This document shows positions 18,872 through 27,703 of a DNA stretch of 64,000 bases, one piece after another (position 1 is the stretch's first letter; each line of letters starts with the position of its first letter). This DNA comes from Frondihabitans sp. PhB188 (lineage in GTDB: Bacteria > Actinomycetota > Actinomycetes > Actinomycetales > Microbacteriaceae): NCBI RefSeq assembly GCF_003752365.1, contig NZ_RJUO01000004.1:529193-593192 (forward strand), given 5' to 3'. Made by a program: the position numbers and the translations under genes. Under the pieces are notes generated by a model. The model had not been told where the DNA came from, made no database searches, and was given only the letters and a program-made list of their open reading frames with translations.

Positions 18872-19477
18872 ATGATCGACATCCCCACCGATCTGCCGGC
18901 CGAGCTCGTGCCCCTGTCGTGGCTCCTCGGCGTCTGGGAAGGCACCGGAGTCGTCGACTACAAGACGGGCGACGACCCCGATTCGCGACGCACCCACGAG
19001 TTCGGGCAGCGCGTGAGCTTCAGTCACGACGGCCTGCCGTTCCTCAACTACAGCTCGTACAGCTGGCTGCTCGACGATGAGCGCACGCCGCTGGTGAGCG
19101 AGACCGGCTACTGGCGGCTCGACCGCCCCGCCGAAGAGGGCGACCGCGGTCCCGGCATGCTCCCGGGCGTCGGCATTCAGCCCTTCACGACCGCTCGCGC
19201 CGTCGAGGTCCTGCGCACCCCGGACGACGGCTTCAACCTCGAGGTGTCGCTGGTGCACCCGACGGGTGTCAACGAGCTCTACCTCGGCCGGGTCAAGGGC
19301 CCGCGCATCGACCTCTCGACCGACGCCGTCGTGCGGTCGAGCAACGCCAAAGAGTATTCGGCGGCCACCCGCATGTACGGCCTCGTCGACAACCACCTCC
19401 TCTGGGCGTGGGACGTAGCGGCGCTCGGCCACGAGCTCCGCACCCATGCATCGGGGCGGCTCGCTCATGTCGACTGA
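18872..19477 (+). CDS. nitrobindin / FABP-family heme-binding protein
   Basis: A beta-barrel ferric heme protein thought to isomerise peroxynitrite to nitrate. The 201-residue product has the family motif GVWEGTG (about 20-26) and the C-terminal region ELRTHASGRL, where the histidine is the expected axial heme ligand. The stop codon overlaps the start of the ygfZ-like gene (11 bp), so the two are coupled. Proximity to mshD (mycothiol) fits a redox or nitrosative-stress neighbourhood. Confidence 0.85.
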   Translation: MIDIPTDLPAELVPLSWLLGVWEGTGVVDYKTGDDPDSRRTHEFGQRVSFSHDGLPFLNYSSYSWLLDDERTPLVSETGYWRLDRPAEEGDRGPGMLPGVGIQPFTTARAVEVLRTPDDGFNLEVSLVHPTGVNELYLGRVKGPRIDLSTDAVVRSSNAKEYSAATRMYGLVDNHLLWAWDVAALGHELRTHASGRLAHVD

Positions 19478-20579
19478 CGCGTCGATCAGCACTCCCTCTC
19501 CGTTCTCCACCCGGCCCGGCTTCGTCGCCGACGAGGCGACGGGCGTCGCCGCGCACTTCGGCAATCCGCTGGTGGAGCAGAGGGTGCTGGGCGCCGGCAC
19601 CGCGGTCGTCCAGGTGCCGTCCCGGGGTCTGATCACGGTCACAGGCCCGGACCGCCTCTCGTGGCTCGACTCGCTCACCAGCCAGAGCCTCAAGAGGCTG
19701 GCTCCCGGTGTCTCGACCGAGACGCTCCTCCTCGATCCCTCGGGCCGTGTCGAGCACGCTGCCGGTGTCGTCGACGACGGCGAGACGACGTGGCTCCTCG
19801 TCGACGCGGCTGCCGTCGAGTCGTTCGCCGTCTGGCTCGACCGGATGCGATTCATGCTCCGCGTCGAGGTCGCCGACCGCAGCGCCGACTTCGCCGTGCT
19901 CGGCTCGTTCGGCGAGCTCGGGCTTCCCGCCGCCGCGCCGTCGGGCGTCCCGCTCGTCTGGCTCGACCCGTGGGCGTCCATCGCGGTCGGCGGCGTGGGC
20001 TACTCCGACGCCGCCACCCACCCCGCGCGCGACTGGTCGTACCGCGAGACCGTCGTGAGCCCCGAGTCGCTGGCCGAGGTCGCGGCGTCCGGCGTGCCCG
20101 TGGCCGGTTCGCTCGCCCTCGAGGCGCTCCGCGTCGCCGCCTGGCGGCCCAGCCTCGTGCACGAGCGCGACGAGCGCACGATCCCCCACGAGCTCGACTG
20201 GCTCCGGTCGGCCGTCCACCTCGACAAGGGCTGCTACCGCGGCCAGGAGACCGTCGCGAAGGTGCACAACCTGGGGCACCCGCCGCGACGCCTCGTGATG
20301 CTGCACCTCGACGGCTCCGACACCGTGCTGCCGGCGCCGGGATCCCCCGTCTTCGCCGGTGAGAACGAGGTCGGCTCGATCACGTCGAACGCGATCCACT
20401 TCGAGCTGGGCCCGATCGCGCTGGCTGTCGTCAAGCGGACGGTCGACGTGAGCGCGCAGCTCGTCGTGCGCGCCGACGGCATCGAGATCGCGGCCGCGCA
20501 GGAGGTCATCGTGCCTCCCGAGGCCGGTGCCGCCGCGGGTGTCCCGCGTCTGCCGCGCCTGGGAGCCGTGCGGCGCTGA
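19467..20579 (+). CDS. ygfZ: YgfZ-family folate-binding Fe-S cluster protein
   Basis: A GcvT-like protein that helps maturation or repair of some iron-sulfur enzymes with folate. The 370-residue product has the diagnostic motif KGCYRGQE near residue 258. ATG 19467 follows GGGGCGG; an in-frame ATG at 19446 is inside the preceding gene. It overlaps the nitrobindin gene and is followed at once by a FUSC-like gene. Confidence 0.87.
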   Translation: MSTDASISTPSPFSTRPGFVADEATGVAAHFGNPLVEQRVLGAGTAVVQVPSRGLITVTGPDRLSWLDSLTSQSLKRLAPGVSTETLLLDPSGRVEHAAGVVDDGETTWLLVDAAAVESFAVWLDRMRFMLRVEVADRSADFAVLGSFGELGLPAAAPSGVPLVWLDPWASIAVGGVGYSDAATHPARDWSYRETVVSPESLAEVAASGVPVAGSLALEALRVAAWRPSLVHERDERTIPHELDWLRSAVHLDKGCYRGQETVAKVHNLGHPPRRLVMLHLDGSDTVLPAPGSPVFAGENEVGSITSNAIHFELGPIALAVVKRTVDVSAQLVVRADGIEIAAAQEVIVPPEAGAAAGVPRLPRLGAVRR

Positions 20580-20581
20580 CC

Positions 20582-21661
20582 GTGCGCGTCCCGTTCTTCT
20601 CGCGTACCGATCTCGTCACCTCCCTCGCCCGGGTCCGGTCGTCGATCCCGGCGATAATCCAGATCGTCCTCGCCGCGGGCGCGGCCTACGCCATCACGCA
20701 CTACGGAATCGGGCATGCCATCCCGATCCTGGCCGTGACGGTCACCATCTCGTCGCTCGGGTTCGCCCGCGACGCACGCCCCCGGCGGGTGCTCGAGAAT
20801 GCGATCGGCGTCGTCATCGGCATCGCCCTGAGCGAGCTGCTGCTCATCGTGTTCGGCAAGGGCGTCTGGCAGTACGGCGTCGTGCTGCTCGCCGCGCTCG
20901 TGATCGCCAGGTTCTTCTCGGCGTCGAGCGCGTTCGCGGTGGCGGCAGCGACCCAGTCGATGTTCGTGATGCTGCTGCCGGATCCTGCGGGAGGGCCCTT
21001 CACCCGGTCGCTCGACGGCCTGGTCGGAGGCGCCGTCGCGATCGCTGTCACGGCGATCATCCCGCGTGACCCGATCGGCCTCGCTCGCGCCGACGCCCGG
21101 CGTCTCTTCGCCGAGCTCGAGCCCGCCTTCGCCGCGATCGTCGCCGCTCTGCGGCATGACGACGTGCGCCGGGCCGACGCGGCGCTCGACCGGCTGCGGG
21201 CGACGCAGCCGCTTCTCGACGACTGGGCGGCGACCCTCGGAACGGCGCAGTCGATCTCGCGCATCTCGCCCTTCCTGAGGCGGCGGCTCCCTGCCGTGAC
21301 CGAGGAGGCCCGCCTGCTGCGCTACCTCGACCTCGCCGTCCGCAACCTGCGGGTCGTCACGCGCCGAATCGACACGACGATCGGCGACGGCCGACGACGT
21401 CCCGAGCTGGCCGACCTCGTCTCGCGGATCGCCGTCGCGACCCAGGTGCTGGGGGAGTCGCTCTCCGACGTCGAGAAGCGGCCCGCTGCCCGTGACGCGC
21501 TTGAGGCCGTCGGCGGCAGGCTCGACCCGGCTCTCGTCCTGCCCGGAGCGCCGGTCGGCGAGACCGTGCTCGTGCTGATGCTGCGCCCGCTCGTCATCGA
21601 CCTGCTCATGGCGACGGGGATGGCGCACGACGACGCCCGCGGGCGTCTGCCGGCGCTCTAG
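20582..21661 (+). CDS. FUSC-family aromatic-acid-exporter-like membrane protein
   Basis: A 359-residue protein with four to six transmembrane helices in its first half (IIQIVLAAGAAYAI, AIPILAVTVTISSLGFA, AIGVVIGIALSELLLIVF, YGVVLLAALVIARFF) and a helical cytoplasmic second half. This matches half-size FUSC/ArAE proteins of actinobacteria. The GTG start is 2 nt after the ygfZ stop. Substrate unknown. Confidence 0.72.
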   Translation: MRVPFFSRTDLVTSLARVRSSIPAIIQIVLAAGAAYAITHYGIGHAIPILAVTVTISSLGFARDARPRRVLENAIGVVIGIALSELLLIVFGKGVWQYGVVLLAALVIARFFSASSAFAVAAATQSMFVMLLPDPAGGPFTRSLDGLVGGAVAIAVTAIIPRDPIGLARADARRLFAELEPAFAAIVAALRHDDVRRADAALDRLRATQPLLDDWAATLGTAQSISRISPFLRRRLPAVTEEARLLRYLDLAVRNLRVVTRRIDTTIGDGRRRPELADLVSRIAVATQVLGESLSDVEKRPAARDALEAVGGRLDPALVLPGAPVGETVLVLMLRPLVIDLLMATGMAHDDARGRLPAL

Positions 21662-21701
21662 CCGGCGTCCGGCCCGGCGAGCACGGGGGTTGAGCTGGCC
21701 G

Positions 21702-22502
21702 CTACTGCGCCCCCGGCGGCAGGGTCGCAGGAGCCGGCGCGACCGAGGCCCACGGCACCGTGATCTCGCCGAGACGCCAGCGGGTGCGGCCGTGCAGCAC
21801 GGGCCAGCCCCCGTCGCGCATGGCATCGACGGTGGCGAGCCACCGCTGCACCGGCGAGTAGACGGCGAGCCCGGCGTTGTACTGCCAGTTCCGGCTCAGG
21901 TCGTCGAGGAAGGCGTGCACACGCTCACCCTCGACATTGCGGTGGATCAGCGCCTTGGGAAGCCGCTCGGCGATGATCGACGGAGTCTCGAGCGACGCCA
22001 GATGCAGCGAGGCAGTCAAGGTGCGCGGGCCGTCGGCGGTGAGGTCGATCCAGCTCGCGACCCGGCCGACCTCGTTGCAGGTGCCCTCGACGAGCACCCC
22101 GTCAGGAGCCAGGCGCGACGTCATGAGGTCCCAGGCGGCGGGGACATCTGCTTCGGAGTACTGCCGCAGCACGTTGAACGCGCGGATCACTGCGGGCCGC
22201 CGGTCGCCGTCGAGCGGCACCTCGAAGCCGCCGAGCCGGAACGACACCCCGGGCCTCGCCGACAGCGATGCTGTCGCCACGCGCTCCGGCTCGATCTCGA
22301 TGCCGATCACCTCGACGTCGTCGCGCACCCGCGAGAGGCGCTGGTGCAGCTCGAGCGGAGTCGTCGCGCTGGCACCGTAGCCGAGGTCGACCACGAGCGG
22401 ATCAGGGGAGCGCAGGAACTCGGGAAGCGCGGCGATCCACCGATCGACGCGGCGAAGACGGTTCGCGCCCGTCGTCCCCCGAGTGACCTGACCGATCGGC
22501 AT
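21702..22502 (-). CDS. SAM-dependent methyltransferase-like protein
   Basis: A class I methyltransferase-like protein with motif [17 protein letters not shown] and an acidic motif II ([11 protein letters not shown]). I use ATG 22502; starts at 22511 and 22592 are possible, but the extension is antisense to the gpmA promoter. The substrate cannot be told. It converges with the FUSC gene and diverges from gpmA. A dispersed-motif copy lies within it (22409-22421). Confidence 0.7.
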   Translation of the reverse strand: MPIGQVTRGTTGANRLRRVDRWIAALPEFLRSPDPLVVDLGYGASATTPLELHQRLSRVRDDVEVIGIEIEPERVATASLSARPGVSFRLGGFEVPLDGDRRPAVIRAFNVLRQYSEADVPAAWDLMTSRLAPDGVLVEGTCNEVGRVASWIDLTADGPRTLTASLHLASLETPSIIAERLPKALIHRNVEGERVHAFLDDLSRNWQYNAGLAVYSPVQRWLATVDAMRDGGWPVLHGRTRWRLGEITVPWASVAPAPATLPPGAQ

Positions 22503-22544
22503 GGCACCCATCGTAAGACGGCGTCGCCTGCCGAGAGGCGGCGA

Positions 22545-22557
22545 TAGGATCGTGGCC
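22545..22557 (+). promoter_or_regulatory. leaderless gpmA -10 element
   Basis: TAGGAT (22545-22550) is followed by 7 nt and the gpmA ATG, so transcription should start at or next to the start codon. There is no Shine-Dalgarno. Confidence 0.65.
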
Positions 22558-23301
22558 ATGACTTCGACCCTCATCCTCCTCAGGCACGGCAACAGCGAGT
22601 GGAATCAGAAGAACCTCTTCACCGGGTGGGTCGACGTCCGCCTGAGCGAGCAGGGTATCGCCGAGGCGAAGCGCGCCGGCGAGCTTCTCCGCGACGCCGA
22701 CCTGCTGCCCGACATCCTCTACACATCGCGCCTGACCCGGGCGATCCAGACGGCCGACATCGCTCTCGAAGAGATTGACCGCCTCTGGATCGACGTCAAG
22801 CGATCCTGGCGTCTGAACGAGCGTCACTACGGTGCCCTCCAGGGCAAAGACAAGGCGCAGACCCTCGAGGAGTACGGCCCCGAGCAGTTCCAGACCTGGC
22901 GCCGCTCGTTCGACGTGCCGCCGCCGCCGCTCGATGACGACAGCGAGTTCTCGCAGGCGCACGACAAGCGCTACGCCGAGCTCGGGATCGACGCCCCCCG
23001 CACGGAGTCGCTCGCACTCGTCATCGAGCGCATGATCCCCTACTGGGAGAGCGACATCACGGAGAGCCTGGCCGCCGGCGACGTCGTGCTTGTCACTGCG
23101 CACGGCAACTCGCTGCGCGCGCTGGTCAAGCACCTCGACGGCATCTCGGACGACGAGATCGCCGAGCTGAACATCCCCACCGGCATCCCGCTCGTCTACG
23201 AGCTCGACGACGACTTCCACCCGACCGGCCCGGGCAGGTACCTCGACCCCGAGGCCGCTGCCGCCGGTGCTGCTGCTGTCGCCGCGCAGGGCAAGAAGTA
23301 G
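22558..23301 (+). CDS. gpmA: 2,3-bisphosphoglycerate-dependent phosphoglycerate mutase
   Basis: Interconverts 3- and 2-phosphoglycerate in glycolysis. The 247-residue product begins [13 protein letters not shown], with the phospho-histidine His10, and has the family motifs [24 protein letters not shown] and [19 protein letters not shown] VTAHGNS. Length is normal. The start is fixed by the family N-terminus and by the leaderless -10; a 19-codon upstream extension is rejected. Confidence 0.96.
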   Translation: MTSTLILLRHGNSEWNQKNLFTGWVDVRLSEQGIAEAKRAGELLRDADLLPDILYTSRLTRAIQTADIALEEIDRLWIDVKRSWRLNERHYGALQGKDKAQTLEEYGPEQFQTWRRSFDVPPPPLDDDSEFSQAHDKRYAELGIDAPRTESLALVIERMIPYWESDITESLAAGDVVLVTAHGNSLRALVKHLDGISDDEIAELNIPTGIPLVYELDDDFHPTGPGRYLDPEAAAAGAAAVAAQGKK

Positions 23302-23315
23302 GGCGTACATCTGCA

Positions 23316-23360
23316 GTGTTGCTTTTGTAGCAACACATTGAGACAATCATCGCTACAAAG
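23316..23360. promoter_or_regulatory. operator/promoter of the GntR operon
   Basis: Two nested inverted repeats precede the gene at 23370: GTGTTGC/GCAACAC (23316-23322 and 23330-23336) and TTTGTAGC/GCTACAAA (23324-23331 and 23352-23359). The second spans a possible promoter (TTGCTT, 16 nt, GACAAT) and touches the ribosome site AAGGAG. This is a probable autoregulatory operator for the GntR protein encoded second in the operon. Confidence 0.65.
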
Positions 23361-23369
23361 GAGTGGTCG

Positions 23370-24299
23370 ATGAGTCTTTTCTTCGTGGCAGAGTGCGTCA
23401 TCCTGGGCGGCCTGCTGGTGGGCACGGCGGTGCTCTCGCGAGTTCCTGCGTTCCAGACCTGGCGGATCGGCAAGCTCGCCGAACGCGTCGGGCTCGGCGT
23501 GCCCGACGAGCTCGACGGCATGATCCGCGACCGAGTGGCCTCGCGGCTCCTGGCCAGCAGCATCGGCGGTGTCATCGGGCTGGTGCCCGGCGTGTTCTTA
23601 TCGTGGGGCTACGGCTGGACCCGCGGCGACATGAACGAGCAGCTGGTCGCCCTGTACGTCGTCCTTGCTGGCTCCGCCACTGGGACGGCCCTGGGAACGG
23701 CGTGGGCGGCGCTACGGGCCGAGACGCGACTCGACGATCGACCGCGAATCGCACGCGCCGACGTGGTGACGATCTCGGACTACATCGTCTCTCTGCTCAG
23801 AGGGCTCGCCTGGGCGGTCGTGGTGCTCGCCGCGGTGACCGTCGCCGTGGTCCGCTGGCAGCAGGGCGCGCTGCGAGGCCCGGGCCTCAGCGTCGGGCCG
23901 GGCGAGGTCCTGGTGGTGATCGCCGTCGCGTGCCTGATCCTGTTCGAAGTGCTCGGCCGCCGACTCGTGCGGCGGGGGCGTCCGTCGACCTCCACCGACG
24001 AGCTCGTCTGGAACGACGCTCTCACCTCGTCGGCTCTCCGCGCCATGCTCTACGCGCCCGTGCTCGCGGTCGGCCTCGGCTCGTACTGGACGGTGATCAC
24101 GCCGGGCCCGGCGAGCCCGTCGGGCCTGTCGATCGGAGTGGCGCTGTCTCTTCTGGGCGTGTACGCGGTGTTCGCCTGGATCTACCGGTCGACCCCGACC
24201 TGGTACCTCACGCAGCTGTGGCCGAACGCGCGGCGCGGAACGCCGGAGGAGCGTCAAGCGCGTCGAGAACGCGAGAGCGCCCAGGCGCGGCACGCATGA
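23370..24299 (+). CDS. multi-pass membrane protein of a GntR operon
   Basis: A 309-residue protein with about six or seven hydrophobic helices, including an N-terminal one (VAECVILGGLLVGTAVL) and IGGVIGLVPGVFLSWGYG. It has no recognised transporter motif and resembles DUF1648-like or permease-like proteins only loosely. The stop overlaps the start of a YtrA-type GntR gene (ATGA). Position suggests it is the regulated target; in YtrA systems the target is often an envelope-stress or antibiotic exporter, but no ATPase is present here. Confidence 0.68.
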   Translation: MSLFFVAECVILGGLLVGTAVLSRVPAFQTWRIGKLAERVGLGVPDELDGMIRDRVASRLLASSIGGVIGLVPGVFLSWGYGWTRGDMNEQLVALYVVLAGSATGTALGTAWAALRAETRLDDRPRIARADVVTISDYIVSLLRGLAWAVVVLAAVTVAVVRWQQGALRGPGLSVGPGEVLVVIAVACLILFEVLGRRLVRRGRPSTSTDELVWNDALTSSALRAMLYAPVLAVGLGSYWTVITPGPASPSGLSIGVALSLLGVYAVFAWIYRSTPTWYLTQLWPNARRGTPEERQARRERESAQARHA

Positions 24300-24649
24300 T
24301 CGTCCTCGACCCGCGGTCGCCGGTACCGCCCTTCGAGCAGCTGCGCCTCCAGCTCGCCGAGCAGGTGCGGGACGGCACCCTCCCCATGGGCCAGCGACTG
24401 CCGACGGTGCGCCGCCTTGCCGAGGACCTCGGGATCGCTCCCAACACGGTGGCGCGCGCCTACCGAGAGCTCGAAGCCGACGGGTTCGTCGAGACACGCG
24501 GACGCAACGGGACGGTCGTGCAGGCTCAGGGCGAGGTCGCCGCGCAGCAGGCCCAGGAGGCCGCTCAGGCCTACGCGGAGAGGATCGCGCGGCTCGGCGT
24601 CTCGCAGGCCGATGCGCTCCGGTTCGTGACGGGGGCGCTCGGCGCCTGA
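24296..24649 (+). CDS. GntR-family regulator, YtrA type
   Basis: A 117-residue regulator with an N-terminal GntR winged helix (PPFEQLRLQLAEQVRDGTL, LPTVRRLAEDLGIAPNTVAR, then RELEADGFVETRGRNGT) and only a short helical C-terminus for dimerisation, which defines the YtrA subfamily. It overlaps the upstream membrane-protein gene by 4 bp. The operator is probably the nested palindrome at 23316-23360. Confidence 0.88.
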   Translation: MIVLDPRSPVPPFEQLRLQLAEQVRDGTLPMGQRLPTVRRLAEDLGIAPNTVARAYRELEADGFVETRGRNGTVVQAQGEVAAQQAQEAAQAYAERIARLGVSQADALRFVTGALGA

Positions 24650-24771
24650 CCCGGGTGCGCCAGGCCCGGGAGCGTCAGGCCGGGGTGCGTCAGGCCTGGT
24701 CGTCCTAGGCCCGGACACGCTAGGCCCCCTGATCCGGGCTGAGCACCCGTCCGCGGGCGGGTCCGGTGGCC

Positions 24772-24890
24772 GATTCGGAGGGTTCGGCCCGGTTCGGAGG
24801 GTTTGGCCCGGATCGGAGAGTTCAGGCGGGGCGGAGGGTCAGCGAGCGGAGGGTCGGCGAGCGGAAGTTCAGCGAGCGGAGGCTCAGCGC
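24772..24890. repeat. nested short tandem repeats downstream of the GntR operon
   Basis: Three imperfect 20-bp units of the type GATTCGGAGGGTTCGGCCCG (24772-24831) run into four imperfect 15-bp units GCGGAGGGTCAGCGA (24831-24890). The last unit contains the stop codon of the converging gene at 24884. Just upstream (24655-24725) GCGTCAGGCC-like motifs repeat loosely. There is no gene in 24650-24883. Confidence 0.8.
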
Positions 24891-25237
24891 GCCCGCTGAG
24901 CTCGCGCGATCGCGCCGAGCACGCCGGTCACGAGCAGCAGTGCCCCGAGCGCGACGACCGCCACGAGGCCGGCCCCCCACGGGCCGAGGCTCTGCGCCCA
25001 GACGGCGAAGGAGTAGCGGGAGGCGTCGCTCGACAGCACGCTCATGACCGTGATGCCGAGGGCGGCGAACACGGCGCCCCAGACGATCCCGGCCCAGCGG
25101 ACCCGGGGGAGCGCCGGAGTCGAGGGGGCCGGCGGGGCGGCGAACGGGGTGGCGGCGAACGGCGCGGTGGCGGGTTCTGAAGCCGGGCCCGAGGGCCCTT
25201 CGCGCGACGGCGTAGCCGGAGTGCTGGTGTCGTTCAT
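24884..25237 (-). CDS. small Pro/Ala-rich membrane protein
   Basis: A 117-residue protein with a Pro/Ala/Thr-rich cytoplasmic start (residues 1-45) and two membrane helices (GIVWGAVFAALGITVMSVL and GLVAVVALGALLLVTGVLG). It begins 16 nt after the PspC-domain gene and is surely in the same operon. No family name can be given. The C-terminus (ARAQRAR) lies in the first 15-bp repeat on that strand, so its end may vary between strains. Confidence 0.65.
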   Translation of the reverse strand: MNDTSTPATPSREGPSGPASEPATAPFAATPFAAPPAPSTPALPRVRWAGIVWGAVFAALGITVMSVLSSDASRYSFAVWAQSLGPWGAGLVAVVALGALLLVTGVLGAIARAQRAR

Positions 25238-25253
25238 GATGATCGCTTTCGGT

Positions 25254-26420
25254 TCAGTACGTGAAGTAGAGCGAGTAGCCGCGACCGATGAAGGTCGTGC
25301 CGAGGAGCAGCATCGCGGTGACCACGGTCAGCACGATGGCGAAGAACGCCAGGACGCCGCTCCGTCGTTTCAGGGCACCGGCGACAATCATCGCCAGGCC
25401 GACGACGACCGTCGCTGCGGCCGTGCCGACCGCCGCCTCCCAGCCGCGGACCCCGGGCATCGACCAGCCCACCGCCACGCAGATCGCACCGGCCATCAGG
25501 GCGAGTCCGAGCGTGATCGCAACGAAGGAGCCGCTGATGCGCGGGTTGGCGATGCGGTCGAGTCGGGCCCGCTCGAAGGCCTCGGCGCTGCGCGCCGCAG
25601 CTTCGGCGTTCCGCTGCTCGCGGGCGGCGCGGTTGGAGTCGGCCTGCCGGTCCTTCCACTCGTCGTAGCGGGCGCGCCACTCGTCCTGCCGTGCGCGCCA
25701 CTCGTCGACGGCGGCCGGGGTCGCGCCGGCCGCGGGACGAGGTGGTGCGGTCGGTGCGGCGCCCGCCGGCTCCTTGTCGAGGAAGCTGGCCGCCATGGTC
25801 CGGGCGTCCGCGGCCGCCGCAGCAGCTGGGGCCGGCGCAGCAGAGTCCGGAGCAGCGGGGGCCGAAGCGCTGGACGGTGCGTCCTGAGAAGCCGACGCCC
25901 CCCACGAGCGGCCGTTCCACCCCGCTCGCCGCGTCGCCCAGACGACGAGCCACACGATGGCTCCGATGACCAGGGCGCTCCAGAAGACGCGCCCCAGGCT
26001 GTCGGCCCAGCCGATGCTGCTGCCGAACGGCCAGGCGGCCGCCCACCACACGCCCTGCGCCAACGGCAGGAACGACAGCAGCACGAACACGATCACGCCG
26101 GCCGTCGCCGCCTCGAACACACCGCCGATGAGGGTCTGCAGATGGATCCGGTCGACCTCGTCGGGGAGCAGGAGCCAGGCGATCGCGTAGACGAGGAAGG
26201 CGGGCCCGCCGAGGAGTGCGACGACGACGGCGATGCCGCGGACGATGAGCGGGTCGATGCCGAGGCGCGCGGCGATCCCGCCGCAGACGCCGCCGACCCA
26301 GGCGTCGCCACGGACGATCCCGAGGCGCCGCACCCAGTCGAAGAAGCCCTGGCCGGGAGTCGGCGCGGGTCGTCCGGAGGTCGAGGCCCCCGGGGACGGA
26401 GAGGAGGTGTGATCTGACAT
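25254..26420 (-). CDS. PspC-domain membrane protein
   Basis: A 388-residue membrane protein with an N-terminal PspC domain (IVRGDAWVGGVCGGIAARLG then IVRGIAVVVALLGG, about 35-90), the envelope-stress module named after phage-shock protein C. An Ala/Pro-rich linker and an Arg/Glu-rich segment (DEWRARQDEWRARYDEWKDR) follow, then several C-terminal helices. The start is the ATG at 26420. It diverges from a PspC-fused histidine kinase 113 bp away, forming a LiaRS-like locus. Confidence 0.82.
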   Translation of the reverse strand: MSDHTSSPSPGASTSGRPAPTPGQGFFDWVRRLGIVRGDAWVGGVCGGIAARLGIDPLIVRGIAVVVALLGGPAFLVYAIAWLLLPDEVDRIHLQTLIGGVFEAATAGVIVFVLLSFLPLAQGVWWAAAWPFGSSIGWADSLGRVFWSALVIGAIVWLVVWATRRAGWNGRSWGASASQDAPSSASAPAAPDSAAPAPAAAAAADARTMAASFLDKEPAGAAPTAPPRPAAGATPAAVDEWRARQDEWRARYDEWKDRQADSNRAAREQRNAEAAARSAEAFERARLDRIANPRISGSFVAITLGLALMAGAICVAVGWSMPGVRGWEAAVGTAAATVVVGLAMIVAGALKRRSGVLAFFAIVLTVVTAMLLLGTTFIGRGYSLYFTY

Positions 26421-26533
26421 GCTCCGATGGTGGCCCCGCGTCGCGGTCCCCGCTATGGGGTGACACCCTGATCGCACCCTGAGATCCGGCCCCGAGCCCC
26501 CGATGACCAGCCCGCGGATGGTTTGATTCTGGG

Positions 26534-27703
26534 GTGACCACTCCGACCCCTCGATCCGCGCGCGTGGTGACGCGTCCGCGCGAGTGCGTCGTGAGCGGGG
26601 TCAGCGCCGGAGTCGCCGAGCACCTCGGCTGGAGCCCGTCCGCGGTGCGGTGGGCCTTCGTGCTGTCGAACCTCGCCGCCGGGGCGGGCGTCCTGCTCTA
26701 CCTGTGGCTGTGGGCGCTGACGCCCGTCCGTCCCGGCGATACGACGCCGACCCGGACGGTCTCCGTCCCGGCGCTTCTCGTCGCATCCGCAGCGGTGCTC
26801 GTGGCGGGGGCGTTCGGGGTGACCCTGAGGGCCGGCACGACGTCGGCGTTCGGGGTGACGGTGCCGCTGGCGGTCGCGCTGGGACTCGGCGCGGTCGGGT
26901 GGTCGCGGTCGATCGAGCCGCCGCTGACGGGGGAGGGGCGGCGGTCGGCGCAGTTCCTGCGCGTCGGGGTCTTCGGTGGTCTCGTGCTGGTGGCAGTGCT
27001 GCTGGCGGCGACCGCGACACTGCCGCGGGCGGGGTGGCTGTGGCTGCTGGTCGCCGTGGTCGCCGCTGCCGCCGCGGCCGTCGCCGTGGGGCCGCAGGTG
27101 CTCACGCTGCGTCGAGATGCCGCCGACCGCCGCACCGCGGTTGTCCGCGACGAGCAGCGCGCCGAGATGGCCGCGCACCTGCACGATTCGGTGCTGCAGA
27201 CGCTGGCGCTGATCCAGAACCGGGCGGGCGCCTCGAGCGAGGTGGCGCGCATCGCCCGGGCGCAGGAACGCGAGCTCCGCGACTGGCTCTACGCCGGCGC
27301 GACCTCCTCCGGGCGCGACCTGGCCGGAGAGCTCCGCGAGTTCGCCGCCGCCCTGGAGCTCGACTACGCCGTGCGCATCGAGGTCGTCGTGGTCGGCGAC
27401 ACGAGCGAGCTCGGCACCGGCGAGCTTGCCGCGGCCGCCCGCGAGGCCATGTTCAATGCCGCGCGCCACGCCGGCGGCGAGGTGTCGGTCTACCTCGAGA
27501 GCACGCGGGCCTCGGTCGACGTCTTCGTGCGCGATCGCGGCCCCGGATTCCGGCTCGACGACGTGCCCGAAGACCGCCTCGGCGTGCGGGAGTCGATACT
27601 GGGTCGCATGCGCCGCGCCGGCGGAACCGCCCGCGTGCGGCCGGGCGCTGGCGGCGTGGGCACCGAAGTGCAGCTCCATCTCGAGAAGGCAGACGACGAA
27701 TGA
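26534..27703 (+). CDS. PspC-domain sensor histidine kinase
   Basis: A 389-residue NarL-type histidine kinase. It starts with a PspC domain (RECVVSGVSAGVAEHLG, about 18-75), has further membrane helices to about residue 190, then the phospho-acceptor region EMAAHLHDSVLQTLALIQ (His near 218), and an HATPase domain (REAMFNAARHAGG, RDRGPGF). Kinases with a PspC input sense envelope stress. The stop overlaps the response regulator (ATGA). Start is GTG 26534. Confidence 0.87.
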   Translation: MTTPTPRSARVVTRPRECVVSGVSAGVAEHLGWSPSAVRWAFVLSNLAAGAGVLLYLWLWALTPVRPGDTTPTRTVSVPALLVASAAVLVAGAFGVTLRAGTTSAFGVTVPLAVALGLGAVGWSRSIEPPLTGEGRRSAQFLRVGVFGGLVLVAVLLAATATLPRAGWLWLLVAVVAAAAAAVAVGPQVLTLRRDAADRRTAVVRDEQRAEMAAHLHDSVLQTLALIQNRAGASSEVARIARAQERELRDWLYAGATSSGRDLAGELREFAAALELDYAVRIEVVVVGDTSELGTGELAAAAREAMFNAARHAGGEVSVYLESTRASVDVFVRDRGPGFRLDDVPEDRLGVRESILGRMRRAGGTARVRPGAGGVGTEVQLHLEKADDE

